A stretch of 27,455 nt of DNA from the NCBI GenBank assembly GCA_038144955.1, contig JAYQOT010000029.1, forward strand, positions 1 through 27,455, in the 5' to 3' direction. The position numbers were made by a program, and so were the translations under genes. Positions within the stretch are counted from its first letter, which is position 1. Each line of letters starts with the position of its first letter. This document shows positions 13,139 through 21,397 of the stretch, piece after piece. This stretch comes from Ga0077527 sp038144955. GTDB taxonomy: Bacteria > Pseudomonadota > Gammaproteobacteria > Burkholderiales > SG8-41. The notes under the pieces were generated by a model that was not told the origin of the DNA, made no database searches, and saw nothing but the letters and a program-made list of their open reading frames with translations.

Positions 13139-15442
13139 CTAGAACAATCCCGGTACATTGTATTCGACCGGGGATGTGGCGCGGGGATCCTGTTGTTTGT
13201 AACCCGAAATGTTCCGTTTCAGCACCTCCAGCGGGTTGGTGCCGATCCGTGACACACCGTTCAGTTCCAATTGGACGAAAAGGGAGGTGCTGGTCGCACT
13301 GGTGGTGGTGGCGAAACGGTGCGCGACCACGCGCAACGCCCAGCAGCGGTCGCTGTATTCGATTCCTGCCAGCGCTTCCAGGGTGCGATTGTCACGGATC
13401 GAGAAATTCCAGCGCCCCACCGCGGTCCAGCGCCCGTCAATCGGCCATTGCGCAGAAAAATCCGCCTGACGCAACGTGTTGACGGTATCGCGATAGGCCA
13501 GGTTCAGCACTTTGCCCTGCTGCGGCTGATAGCGGCCGGAGAGGTTGAATTTCTGCATCTGCTTGAGGTCGGTGTTGTACTGCCATCCGGCGTTGACGGC
13601 CCAGTTTTTGGCAATGTTGCCGCTGACCGTGGCCAGCAGATCTGAAGAATTGCTGTCACTCGCGCGTGGCGGCACACCCGGAACCGTGACCCGTTGCGAC
13701 TGGAAGTAGTAACGTTGCGCAACCGCGGCCCTGAAGCGTTCGATCCCGGTGTTGGCGTCAATGAAGCGTGAGCTGGCCCCGACGGTCAGCTGGTTGGCAT
13801 CGTTGATGCGATCCTGTCCGCTGAACTGGTTTTCGGTGAATATGGTGGCGAAATTGATGTCTTGGAGACCGCTTTCAAAATTCGGCAACCGGCTCTGGTC
13901 TTTGTAAGGGATATAGACGTAATACGCCTTGGGCTCGAAGGTCTGGATCAAAGGCAGCCCGCCTGCACTCATATTGCGTTCGAACACCAGCCCCGACTCG
14001 GCGCTGAATATCGGCAGGGTGCGGGTGGTGTCCGCAAGCCCCCCCACGTTGTTGTTACCCATCGCATAATGGGTTGCATGCATGCCGATTTTCGGGGTGA
14101 CGAAGGCAAAGGCGTTTTGCAGCGGCAGGGAAAGGCTGGGGTAGGCAAGAGTTCGCCGGCCGGTCACCAGCGAAGAGTGGTCGAAAGCCACGAAACTGCC
14201 CACAAAATCGAGGTCGCCCCAGCGGGATCCCTGGCGCTGGGCCGAAAAAGTAAGTTGCGGCTGGCGATTGTATGGAGGTACCAGGGGTGCCAGTGGATCA
14301 GCCTGCAAAGTCTGCCAGCGCTGAGTGAATGCAGAAAAACTGTAGATACCTGCATCCCCCAGAGTGCCGCCGCGGGAAAGTGTCAGGTCATTGGACAGAT
14401 GCACCTGTGAAGTTACAGCGATTTGCGTCGAGAGGTCCGTAAAATAATTTCCATCCGACACACGATTCAAGTTGATCGTTCCACCCCACCCGTTGGCGAA
14501 TGAGTGCTGGTGCTTGGTGAAAAACCCCCAGCGATCGCGGCTGATCTGCTGGTCCCCTGACAACAGTTCGGCACGAGCCTCGCCTTTCCAGTTCCGCTCC
14601 AGGTAACGGAACTCGCCCCCCAGTTGCAGGCCGCGCTTGGTCATGTAGCGCGGGTAAAGGGTTGCGTCCATGTCGGGAGCAAGGTTCAGGTAGTAGGGAA
14701 CCGTAAATTCAAGACCCGTGGTATTGGACGTGCGGTAACTTGGAGTCAGAACGCCGGACTTCCGTTCCTGGTGCAAAGAGAAGGAAAGATAAGGCGAATA
14801 AAAAATGGTCTGATCAAAAAAAACGATACGAGCGTCGCGGGCAACGGCTATATCCCGATTGCGGTCGATGTCGAGAGTCTTGGCGCGCAGGAACCAGGCA
14901 TCGTTGCCCGGCTCACAGGTGGTGTAGTTTGCGGTTTCAATCTTGTATTTGCCGGGACCGTCGAACAGCAGGCGTTCCGCTGTGCCCCGACCGTCGACAT
15001 CGGATAGCCGGGATTTGTTCTGTGCAGAGGCAGGTACGCTCATCAACATATAGCGCGGCTGCTCCATGACCCCCTTGTCGGTATCCAGCTCATAGCGCAG
15101 CGAACTGCCTTCGAGAATTTCGCGCTCCTGCTCGATGCGCACCCCGCCTTTGGCAGTCAATACCTCGGTGTCGGTGTCATGACGCATCCAGTCGGCCTGG
15201 AAGGCTTGACCCGCTTTGCGCAACCGGGCATTGCCAAAGGCCTCGATTTCCCTGTCCTGGGTTCCTTGCAGGCGGTCGGCTTCCAGGAGTACCGGCGCAT
15301 CCCGGTCAGGCTGGTTCTGCTGGGGTGATTTCAGGCCGAGACCCGGCGGCAATTTTTGCCGTGCCCCGTCTTCAGCGGCTGCCAGCAGCGGCAGTGCGCA
15401 TATCGCGGCAAGCGCGATCCTGGTTTTTCTGGGGAAAAGCAT
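13139..15442 (-). CDS. lptD: LPS-assembly outer-membrane protein LptD
   Basis: LptD, with LptE, inserts lipopolysaccharide into the outer leaflet. The 767-residue protein has a signal peptide (LAAICALPLLAAA), an N-terminal OstA/LptA-like beta-jellyroll from about residue 50 (APVLLEADRLQGTQDREIEAFG), and a large C-terminal barrel. The barrel includes SPYLSFSLHQERKSGVLTPS and the family signature around LAPDMDATLYPRYMTKRGLQLGGEFRY. Only two cysteines remain after signal cleavage: Cys176 (TTCEPG) and Cys700 (SDRCWALRV). These correspond to one cysteine of each E. coli pair. It heads the leftward lptD-surA-pdxA-rsmA operon and is divergent from amgK; the ribosome site before ATG 15442 is weak. 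Confidence 0.96.
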   Translation of the reverse strand: MLFPRKTRIALAAICALPLLAAAEDGARQKLPPGLGLKSPQQNQPDRDAPVLLEADRLQGTQDREIEAFGNARLRKAGQAFQADWMRHDTDTEVLTAKGGVRIEQEREILEGSSLRYELDTDKGVMEQPRYMLMSVPASAQNKSRLSDVDGRGTAERLLFDGPGKYKIETANYTTCEPGNDAWFLRAKTLDIDRNRDIAVARDARIVFFDQTIFYSPYLSFSLHQERKSGVLTPSYRTSNTTGLEFTVPYYLNLAPDMDATLYPRYMTKRGLQLGGEFRYLERNWKGEARAELLSGDQQISRDRWGFFTKHQHSFANGWGGTINLNRVSDGNYFTDLSTQIAVTSQVHLSNDLTLSRGGTLGDAGIYSFSAFTQRWQTLQADPLAPLVPPYNRQPQLTFSAQRQGSRWGDLDFVGSFVAFDHSSLVTGRRTLAYPSLSLPLQNAFAFVTPKIGMHATHYAMGNNNVGGLADTTRTLPIFSAESGLVFERNMSAGGLPLIQTFEPKAYYVYIPYKDQSRLPNFESGLQDINFATIFTENQFSGQDRINDANQLTVGASSRFIDANTGIERFRAAVAQRYYFQSQRVTVPGVPPRASDSNSSDLLATVSGNIAKNWAVNAGWQYNTDLKQMQKFNLSGRYQPQQGKVLNLAYRDTVNTLRQADFSAQWPIDGRWTAVGRWNFSIRDNRTLEALAGIEYSDRCWALRVVAHRFATTTSATSTSLFVQLELNGVSRIGTNPLEVLKRNISGYKQQDPRATSPVEYNVPGLF

Positions 15443-15463
15443 CGGGGAGGCTTCAGGCGAGGT

Positions 15464-15471
15464 GCTAAAAT
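15464..15471 (+). promoter_or_regulatory. Candidate -10 box for amgK operon
   Basis: GCTAAAAT (TAAAAT at 15466-15471) lies in the 56-bp lptD/amgK gap, 27 bp before TTG 15499. No convincing -35 is at the right distance. For lptD on the other strand, only a weak TTGCTT/GATTTT pair with 17-bp spacing can be drawn. Confidence 0.35.
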
Positions 15472-15498
15472 CTCACAATTCATTGCCCGAAGCAACGC

Positions 15499-16518
15499 TT
15501 GAATTCCATCACTGTGCCGCGGGGCGATCCGCGACTTGAAGCGCTGCATGCATGGCTGGCCGTGCAGTTGCCCGGTGCCGGATATACGCTGGCGCCGGCC
15601 TCTGCGGACGCCAGTTTCCGGCGCTATTTCCGCGTGACGGTTGCAGACGGCACGCGCATCGTCATGGATGCGCCTCCATTACAAGAGAATTGCCGCCCAT
15701 TCATACGCGTCGCGGAGTTGATGCGTGAGGCGGGTTTGCATGTCCCTACCATTCTTGCATCCGACGTCGAACAGGGATTTCTGCTGTTGTCAGACCTTGG
15801 CGTCACGACATACCTGCAGGCGCTCAATGAAACCAATGCCGATTCGCTGTTCGGGGACGCCGTCAACGCGCTGATAGCATGGCAGCGCGCCAGCCGCCCC
15901 GGTGTACTGCCGGCATATGACCGGGAGTTGCTGCAGCGTGAGATGGAACTGTTTCCGGAATGGTATATCGGGCGTCATCTCGGAATTTCACTTGTCGATT
16001 CGCAGCGTGCTGCTCTAGCGGATGTCGCCAATTTGCTGGCGGACAGTGCCCTCGCGCAACCTTCTGTTTATGTGCATCGCGATTTCATGCCCAGAAATTT
16101 GATGCTCTCCGAACCCAATCCCGGCGTGCTCGATTTTCAGGACGCGGTGTACGGTCCAATTACTTATGATCTGGTATCGCTGTTTCGGGATGCTTTCATC
16201 AGCTGGCCTGAGGAGCGCGTACTGGACTGGGTGGTGCGTTACTGGGAACAAGCCAAACGGCTGCGGTTGCCGGTGGCGGCGGATTTCGGCGATTTCTATC
16301 GGGCTTTCGAGTGGATGGGGCTGCAGCGGCATCTCAAGGTTCTGGGCATATTCGCCCGTATTTGTCACCGAGACGGCAAACCGGCCTATCTGGAAGATGC
16401 GCCGCGCTTTCTGGTCTACGCGCGCGCGGTTTGCGGACGTTACGCGCCGCTGACCCCGCTTACACGGCTGCTCGACGAACTGGAACAGAGTCCGCCCCGG
16501 GTGGGCTATACCTTCTGA
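15499..16518 (+). CDS. amgK: N-acetylmuramate/N-acetylglucosamine kinase
   Basis: AmgK phosphorylates the anomeric hydroxyl of recycled MurNAc (and GlcNAc). The protein has an aminoglycoside-phosphotransferase fold. The N-lobe has APASADASFRRYFRV, a signature of AmgK-type proteins. The catalytic loop is HRDFMPRN with Asp195 and Asn200, and the metal aspartate is Asp212 in LDFQDA. The length of about 339 residues fits. The start is uncertain: TTG 15499 and GTG 15514 are the only candidates before the conserved region, and neither has a good ribosome site. murU follows by nine bases. Together with MurU it forms the recycling route, known from Pseudomonas, that bypasses fosfomycin-sensitive de novo UDP-MurNAc synthesis. 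Confidence 0.9.
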   Translation: MNSITVPRGDPRLEALHAWLAVQLPGAGYTLAPASADASFRRYFRVTVADGTRIVMDAPPLQENCRPFIRVAELMREAGLHVPTILASDVEQGFLLLSDLGVTTYLQALNETNADSLFGDAVNALIAWQRASRPGVLPAYDRELLQREMELFPEWYIGRHLGISLVDSQRAALADVANLLADSALAQPSVYVHRDFMPRNLMLSEPNPGVLDFQDAVYGPITYDLVSLFRDAFISWPEERVLDWVVRYWEQAKRLRLPVAADFGDFYRAFEWMGLQRHLKVLGIFARICHRDGKPAYLEDAPRFLVYARAVCGRYAPLTPLTRLLDELEQSPPRVGYTF

Positions 16519-16527
16519 GGTGTCACG

Positions 16528-17214
16528 GTGAAAGCCATGATTCTGGCGGCAGGACGCGGCGAGCGCATGCGGCCATTGACCGACCATACGCCCAAGGCAC
16601 TCCTGGAGGTAGGCGGCACCCCATTGATCCTTTTGATAATCCGTTCGCTGGTGCGGGCGGGGATCAAAGACCTCGTCATTAACCTGGCGCACCTCGGCGA
16701 ACGCATCGAAGAAAGACTGGGCGACGGATCAGCATATGGCGCGCGTATTCTTTATTCGCATGAAGCCGAAGCGCTGGAAACCGCGGGTGGAATTGTTTAT
16801 GCAATGCCGCTGCTGGGGGACTCCCCGTTTATTGTGGTCAATGCCGACGTATTCAGCGACTATGATTTTTCCGCGCTGAAGACTGCCGCGGGCTCATTGT
16901 CACCTGGTGGCCCTCATGCCCATCTGGTGCTGGTGGGTAACCCTCCGCATCACCCGCGCGGAGATTTCGGCCTCGATCGAGACAGGGTTCTCGCCGATGC
17001 AGAGATCTGCTTTACTTTCAGCGGAATGGGCGCTTATCACCCGGCCCTTTTTGCCGGCATCCAGCGGGGCGCCAAGGCCGGTCTTGCCGGAGTGCTCAAG
17101 GCAGCGATGAAGGCGGGCCGGGTCAGCGGGGAACTCTATCGTGGCCGCTGGCACGATGTCGGTACTCCCGAAAGACTGGCAGCGGCCAGCCGATTGATGC
17201 GTGCAGGCCCCTGA
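16528..17214 (+). CDS. murU: N-acetylmuramate alpha-1-phosphate uridylyltransferase
   Basis: MurU converts MurNAc-1-phosphate and UTP to UDP-MurNAc. The 228-residue nucleotidyltransferase starts at GTG 16528, seven bases after GAGG. It opens with MILAAGRGERMRPLTDHTPK, the pyrophosphorylase signature with Lys23. The metal-binding VVNADVFSDYD has Asp107. The C-terminal part has FTFSGMGAYHPALF and GRWHDVGTPERL, as in MurU and related short sugar nucleotidyltransferases. It lacks a left-handed-helix acyltransferase domain, which separates it from GlmU. The gene lies nine bases after amgK and three bases before an unknown gene. Confidence 0.92.
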   Translation: MKAMILAAGRGERMRPLTDHTPKALLEVGGTPLILLIIRSLVRAGIKDLVINLAHLGERIEERLGDGSAYGARILYSHEAEALETAGGIVYAMPLLGDSPFIVVNADVFSDYDFSALKTAAGSLSPGGPHAHLVLVGNPPHHPRGDFGLDRDRVLADAEICFTFSGMGAYHPALFAGIQRGAKAGLAGVLKAAMKAGRVSGELYRGRWHDVGTPERLAAASRLMRAGP

Positions 17215-17217
17215 GAC

Positions 17218-17652
17218 ATGACTCACGGCATCGACAGCGCAGAGACCGATGTGACTCTCAGGTTTCCCCCGGAATGGGTAGACGGCCTGCGTGCGCACTG
17301 GCAGTTACTGATGTCAGCGGCTGTGTGGGGTGATCTGGAAACAGAACAGCTGGGGGCGGCATCCCGATTGCGCAGGCGTCTGCTCGAACTCGGTGAGCGA
17401 ACCCGCAGTCTGGTTGCGCCGCGCGACTGGATTCCGCATCGGCGCGAGCGCGTGAAAAGCGCGCTGGCGGCTGCGCTCGCTGTACGGGAAACCTTGTCCG
17501 TGACCGAGGCCGCGCTGACCGTCCTCAAGCCGGGTTTATGTTCTGAAAAGCTAAATACGGTTTTCGGCGAGCTGAGGGGGATGCTTACGGACGAACTGCA
17601 ACAGCGGGAAATGCTCTGGGCGCGTTTACTCGACTCCCAAATCGAAGACTGA
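17218..17652 (+). CDS. Uncharacterised helical protein between murU and pepP (144 aa)
   Basis: No family is recognised. The start ATG 17218 is three bases after the murU stop, with TGAG just upstream, and the frame ends 20 bases before pepP, so it is inside the operon. The protein is soluble with long amphipathic helices: SRLRRRLLELGERTRSL, then ERVKSALAAALAVRETL, and a C-terminal GMLTDELQQREMLWARLLD. There is one cysteine (GLCSEK) and no signal peptide. In gammaproteobacteria the gene before pepP-ubiH is ygfB (UPF0149), also helical. The sequence here does not look like UPF0149, so any relation would be positional only. A scaffold or regulatory partner is possible but unproven. Confidence 0.7.
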   Translation: MTHGIDSAETDVTLRFPPEWVDGLRAHWQLLMSAAVWGDLETEQLGAASRLRRRLLELGERTRSLVAPRDWIPHRRERVKSALAAALAVRETLSVTEAALTVLKPGLCSEKLNTVFGELRGMLTDELQQREMLWARLLDSQIED

Positions 17653-17658
17653 GTCGCG

Positions 17659-17666
17659 GCTATAAT
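17659..17666 (+). promoter_or_regulatory. TATAAT box just upstream of pepP
   Basis: GCTATAAT contains a perfect TATAAT (17661-17666) six bases before ATG 17673. If used, transcription would start at or near the A of the start codon, giving a leaderless pepP message. No -35 is visible at 16-18 bp and there is no extended TG, so chance is possible. Confidence 0.3.
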
Positions 17667-17672
17667 CCTCTG

Positions 17673-18995
17673 ATGAAAAACACGTCGTTTGATGCGGGTC
17701 CTTATGCGCGCCGCCGCGCCCATCTGGCCGCCCGACTGGGGAATGGTGTCGCAATCATACCGACTGCACCGGAACGCATTCGCAACCGGGATGCCCACTA
17801 CCCTTACCGCTACGACAGCTATTTCTATTACCTGACCGGTTTTCGCGAGCCTGAGGCAGTGCTGGTTCTGGTGGGAGGCCCTCAACCGCGCAGCATACTG
17901 TTCTGCCGTGAGAAGAATGCCAAACGCGAAATCTGGGACGGCCACCGCCATGGTCCCGAAGGCGCGCGCGAGCTGTTTGCCTTCGACGAAGCCTATGGCT
18001 ATGCCGACCTGGACAATCGCCTGCCGGACTTGCTGTCAGACCGTGCCAGGGTGCACGTACATCTGGGTTCCGATCCGGATTGGGATGCCCGGGTGCTGGG
18101 GTGGGTAAACGCAGTGCGGAACCGTGCTCGCAGCGGCGTTGCCGCACCTGTGGAAATTCGCGATGTACGCAACGACTTGGACGCCATGCGCCTGGTCAAG
18201 GATGAGAGCGAAATAGCATTGATGAGGCGTGCGGGAAAGATTTCCGCTGCAGCCCATTGCAAGGCCATGCAGACGGCGCGCCCCGGCATTTCCGAATTCG
18301 AAATAGAAGCCCTGCTGCAGTACGAGTTTCGCCGCCAGGGCGCGCAGGCTCCTGCGTATACCCCGATAGTCGCATCTGGGGCGAATGCCTGCATCCTGCA
18401 TTATGTTGACAACAGCAACATGCTGGTTGACGGTGATCTTTTGCTGATTGATGCCGGCTGCGAGCTTGACGGTTACGCATCGGATATCACCCGTACATTT
18501 CCGGTGAATGGACGTTTCAGCGGCCCGCAACGGGAGATCTATCAACTGGTTCTTGCCGCGCAGGCTGCGGCGATTGCGTCGGTAAGGCCCGGAGTACGCT
18601 GGAATGAACCGCATGAAGCAGCAACCGCGGTGCTGGCGCAGGGTCTTATTGACCTCAAGCTGCTTCAGGGCAGCCTGGATGCGGTTCTGGAACAGGAAAC
18701 CTACAAGCAGTTCTACATGCACCGCACGGGGCATTGGCTGGGCCTGGATGTGCATGATGCCGGCGAATATAAAACTGAAGGCCAGTGGCGTGAATTGCGT
18801 CCCGGCATGGTGCTGACCGTAGAGCCGGGTTGTTACATACGCCCGGCACCAGGTGTTCCTGAAATCTTTGCGCATATCGGCGTACGCATCGAGGACGATG
18901 CCCTGGTGACCGGTCAGGGTTGCGAGATACTCAGTGCCGGTGCACCAAAAACAGTGGATGAAATCGAGGCGCTGATCAGGGATGCACGCCGCTGA
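17673..18995 (+). CDS. pepP: Xaa-Pro aminopeptidase (aminopeptidase P)
   Basis: PepP removes the N-terminal residue before proline. The 440-residue M24B metallopeptidase has an N-terminal domain with NRDAHYPYRYDSYFYYLTGF and a pita-bread catalytic domain. The two-manganese ligands are Asp260 and Asp271 (LLIDAGCELDGYASDITR), His354 (RTGHWLGLDVHD), Glu384 (TVEPGCY) and Glu407 (GVRIEDD). The E. coli enzyme uses Asp260, Asp271, His354, Glu383 and Glu406. The ribosome site is poor and a TATAAT lies in its place. The 3' end overlaps ubiH by 14 bases, the same pepP-ubiH pairing seen in enteric bacteria. Confidence 0.97.
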   Translation: MKNTSFDAGPYARRRAHLAARLGNGVAIIPTAPERIRNRDAHYPYRYDSYFYYLTGFREPEAVLVLVGGPQPRSILFCREKNAKREIWDGHRHGPEGARELFAFDEAYGYADLDNRLPDLLSDRARVHVHLGSDPDWDARVLGWVNAVRNRARSGVAAPVEIRDVRNDLDAMRLVKDESEIALMRRAGKISAAAHCKAMQTARPGISEFEIEALLQYEFRRQGAQAPAYTPIVASGANACILHYVDNSNMLVDGDLLLIDAGCELDGYASDITRTFPVNGRFSGPQREIYQLVLAAQAAAIASVRPGVRWNEPHEAATAVLAQGLIDLKLLQGSLDAVLEQETYKQFYMHRTGHWLGLDVHDAGEYKTEGQWRELRPGMVLTVEPGCYIRPAPGVPEIFAHIGVRIEDDALVTGQGCEILSAGAPKTVDEIEALIRDARR

Positions 18996-20136
18996 GACAA
19001 CCGACATTGCCATTATCGGAGGCGGGCCGGTCGGCAGCGCACTCGCCCTGTCGTTGCGCGAATCGGGGTTGCAGATCGTGCTTCTGGAAGCTCGATCCGC
19101 CGCCGCGGGCGATGTCCGACCCTTGGCGCTATCCCATGGCAGTAGGCTGATACTGGAGCGTCTGGGGGCCTGGCCGGAACTGGCGGCGGGCGCAACCCCG
19201 ATCTGCAATATTCACGTCTCGCAACGCGGCGGGTTCGGACGTGCGGGGCTGGGTGCCCCGGAGGTGGGTCTGCCTGCGCTGGGATACGTCGTGGATTACG
19301 GCCGCCTGGCAGAAGCGCTTGAGCGTGTCGTTGCCAAGGCCGCCTTGCTTGAATGTCGCACCGGAGCGCGCGTTACGAAATGGCAAGGCGGTGATGAATC
19401 CCGGATCGACTACGAGGTGAATGGTGCCGCAAAGGAACTCAATGCACGGTTGATCGTGGTTGCGGATGGTGGGGGATCGCGGGTTGTCGACTCCGAATCC
19501 GTGGATTACCGGCAACAGGCGGTGACTGCACGGGTGGTAAGTGAGCGCACGCATAACAATACTGCCTACGAACGTTTTACCCGCCACGGGCCGCTGGCGC
19601 TGTTGCCCGACGGCGACGGCTGGGCGCTGGTGTGGACTACTTCTCCAGACCGAGCCCAGAAGCTTTGCGCCTGCGAAGAGGCCGATTTTCTGGAGCAATT
19701 GCAGGCCGAGTTTGGTGCGCGGGTGGGCCGATTTGTTGCCGTCAGCAGACGGAAGAGTTATCCGCTGGTGTTTCGAGAAATGAGGCACTCATCGCCTGAG
19801 CGCGTCGTTTTCATTGGCAATGCGGCGCAAACGCTGCATCCGGTAGCGGGTCAGGGGTTCAATTTGGGTCTCCGCGATGCCTGGGAACTGGGCGAACTGG
19901 TTTCCCGTCCACACACACCTGAAATCGGCACAAGACAGTGGCAGGATCTTTATGAAATACGTCGTCGCCTGGATCGACGAGCCGGTGCCGGTTTTACCCA
20001 TGCGCTGGTGCAACTGTTTTCCAATGACTTGTTGCCATTGCGGTGGGGACGAGGCATGGGTCTTGCTTTGCTGGGCAGCATGCCACCACTGAAAAATTTT
20101 TTGATACGTCGCATGGTTTTTGGCGCGCGTGGCTGA
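18982..20136 (+). CDS. ubiH: FAD-dependent ubiquinone-ring hydroxylase (UbiH family)
   Basis: The product is a UbiH/UbiF/VisC-family monooxygenase that hydroxylates the aromatic ring during ubiquinone synthesis. The 384-residue protein has the dinucleotide motif IIGGGPVGSALAL (residues 11-23), an aromatic-ring-monooxygenase arginine in DVRPLALSHGSRLIL, the family ADGGGSRV motif, and VVFIGNAAQTLHPVAGQGFNLGLRD, which binds FAD. UbiH is preferred over UbiF/UbiI because of linkage to pepP, but members of this family hydroxylate different positions and the position cannot be read from sequence. The start ATG 18982 lies inside pepP, with CAGGG upstream, so translation is coupled. It closes the amgK operon. 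Confidence 0.88.
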   Translation: MHAAETTDIAIIGGGPVGSALALSLRESGLQIVLLEARSAAAGDVRPLALSHGSRLILERLGAWPELAAGATPICNIHVSQRGGFGRAGLGAPEVGLPALGYVVDYGRLAEALERVVAKAALLECRTGARVTKWQGGDESRIDYEVNGAAKELNARLIVVADGGGSRVVDSESVDYRQQAVTARVVSERTHNNTAYERFTRHGPLALLPDGDGWALVWTTSPDRAQKLCACEEADFLEQLQAEFGARVGRFVAVSRRKSYPLVFREMRHSSPERVVFIGNAAQTLHPVAGQGFNLGLRDAWELGELVSRPHTPEIGTRQWQDLYEIRRRLDRRAGAGFTHALVQLFSNDLLPLRWGRGMGLALLGSMPPLKNFLIRRMVFGARG

Positions 20137-20240
20137 CCATCGAGTCCGAAGCGTTGTCGCGCCGGGATTTGCCGGAGTCTTTGCATGTGGCGTTCGAGCA
20201 ATGGGCGGTAAAGGTCCTGATCTCTAATGACTTTGATTGT

Positions 20241-20274
20241 GAAGCGCCACTTCCGCGACAGTGAGGTGCGCTTC
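20241..20274 (+). other. Hairpin in the ubiH-dusB gap
   Basis: GAAGCGCCAC (20241-20250) pairs with GTGCGCTTC (20266-20274) over a 15-base loop: nine pairs with one bulged C. No T-run follows, so it is not a standard terminator; it may stabilise the ubiH 3' end or act with Rho. The remainder of the 253-bp gap (20137-20389) holds the dusB promoter and no gene I can support. Confidence 0.4.
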
Positions 20275-20322
20275 AGCGTTGCGTGAAAGCATCGCGTGAT
20301 TAAAAAAGCGGCACATTTTCCT

Positions 20323-20350
20323 TTGCATGTAGTGCGAGTGTGATTAAAAT
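20323..20350 (+). promoter_or_regulatory. Candidate dusB-fis promoter with GC-rich discriminator
   Basis: TTGCAT (20323-20328) and TAAAAT (20345-20350) are 16 bp apart. An A/T-rich stretch (TTAAAAAAG, about 20300) lies upstream like an UP element. The seven bases after the -10 are GTCGCCC, a GC-rich discriminator. The start codon GTG 20390 is about 40 bases downstream. Confidence 0.5.
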
Positions 20351-20389
20351 GTCGCCCTTTCCCTGAATCCACACAAAAGAACAAGTCCG

Positions 20390-21397
20390 GTGCGCATCGG
20401 CCCCTATCAGCTGAAGAACAATCTCATCGTGGCGCCGATGGCCGGCGTAACGGACCGTCCGTTTCGCCAGCTGTGCAAAACGATGGGGGCTGGCATGGCG
20501 GTATCGGAGATGGTGGCGAGCAATTCGCTGTTGTGGGGTTCCGAAAAAACCCGTCGACGTGCCAATCACGATGGCGAGGTGGACCCGATTTCTGTTCAGA
20601 TAGCCGGTGCAGATCCGCAGATGCTGGCGGATGCGGCGCGTTACAACGTGGATCAGGGCGCGCAGATCATAGACATCAACATGGGTTGTCCGGCAAAAAA
20701 GGTTTGCAACGTCATGGCCGGATCTGCGCTGCTCAAGGACGAACCGCTGGTTGCCCGTATTCTTGATGCCGTGGTCGGCGCAGTCGAAGTGCCGGTTACC
20801 CTGAAAATCCGTACCGGTTGGGATCGCGAACACCGCAATGCAAGGACTGTCGCGCGGATTGCCGAGAGTTCAGGCATCCAGGCCCTGGCGATTCACGGAC
20901 GCACCCGCGCTTGTGGCTATACGGGTGAGGCCGAATACGACACGATTGCTGCAGTCAAGTCCGACATCGGCATTCCGGTGATCGCTAATGGTGACATCAC
21001 AACCCCGGAGCGCGTCAAGCAGGTGCTGGACTACACCGGTGCGGATGCGGTGATGATCGGTCGTGCAGCACAGGGACGCCCCTGGATGTTTCGTGAAATT
21101 ACCCATTTCCTGCAAACCGGCAAGCACCTGCCGCCGCCTGAAGTGGGTGAAATCCACCACGTGCTGAGGGCGCATCTGCACGATCTTTATGCATTTTACG
21201 GCGAGCATACCGGCGTGCGCGTCGCTCGCAAGCACATATCCTGGTACACCAAAGGCCTCGCCGGTTCGGCGGCGTTTCGACATGCCATGAACCAGCTGCA
21301 GACCTGCGCGGAGCAGTTGGCGGCGGTTGATGATTTTTTTGCCGGCCTGTCTGAATTGAGCGGGCGCCTGACTTATGTGGAGGAATTGGCGGCATGA
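20390..21397 (+). CDS. dusB: tRNA-dihydrouridine synthase B
   Basis: DusB reduces a uridine of the tRNA D-loop (U17 in E. coli) using FMN and NADPH. The 335-residue protein starts at GTG 20390 with no strong ribosome site. The TIM barrel opens with IVAPMAGVTDRPFR. The catalytic Cys100 lies in NMGCPAKKV, the same number as in E. coli DusB. LKIRTGWD, LAIHGRTRACGYTG and VIANGDI bind FMN and tRNA, and the helical tRNA-binding domain follows from about residue 250. Its stop overlaps the fis start in an ATGA junction, the conserved dusB-fis operon of beta- and gammaproteobacteria. Confidence 0.97.
   Translation: MRIGPYQLKNNLIVAPMAGVTDRPFRQLCKTMGAGMAVSEMVASNSLLWGSEKTRRRANHDGEVDPISVQIAGADPQMLADAARYNVDQGAQIIDINMGCPAKKVCNVMAGSALLKDEPLVARILDAVVGAVEVPVTLKIRTGWDREHRNARTVARIAESSGIQALAIHGRTRACGYTGEAEYDTIAAVKSDIGIPVIANGDITTPERVKQVLDYTGADAVMIGRAAQGRPWMFREITHFLQTGKHLPPPEVGEIHHVLRAHLHDLYAFYGEHTGVRVARKHISWYTKGLAGSAAFRHAMNQLQTCAEQLAAVDDFFAGLSELSGRLTYVEELAA

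Noticed and set aside
18036..19208. Long open frame on the minus strand (390 codons) opposite pepP and the start of ubiH
   Set aside because: The plus strand encodes PepP with all metal ligands, and the antisense frame has no recognisable domain or ribosome site; long antisense frames are common at this base composition.
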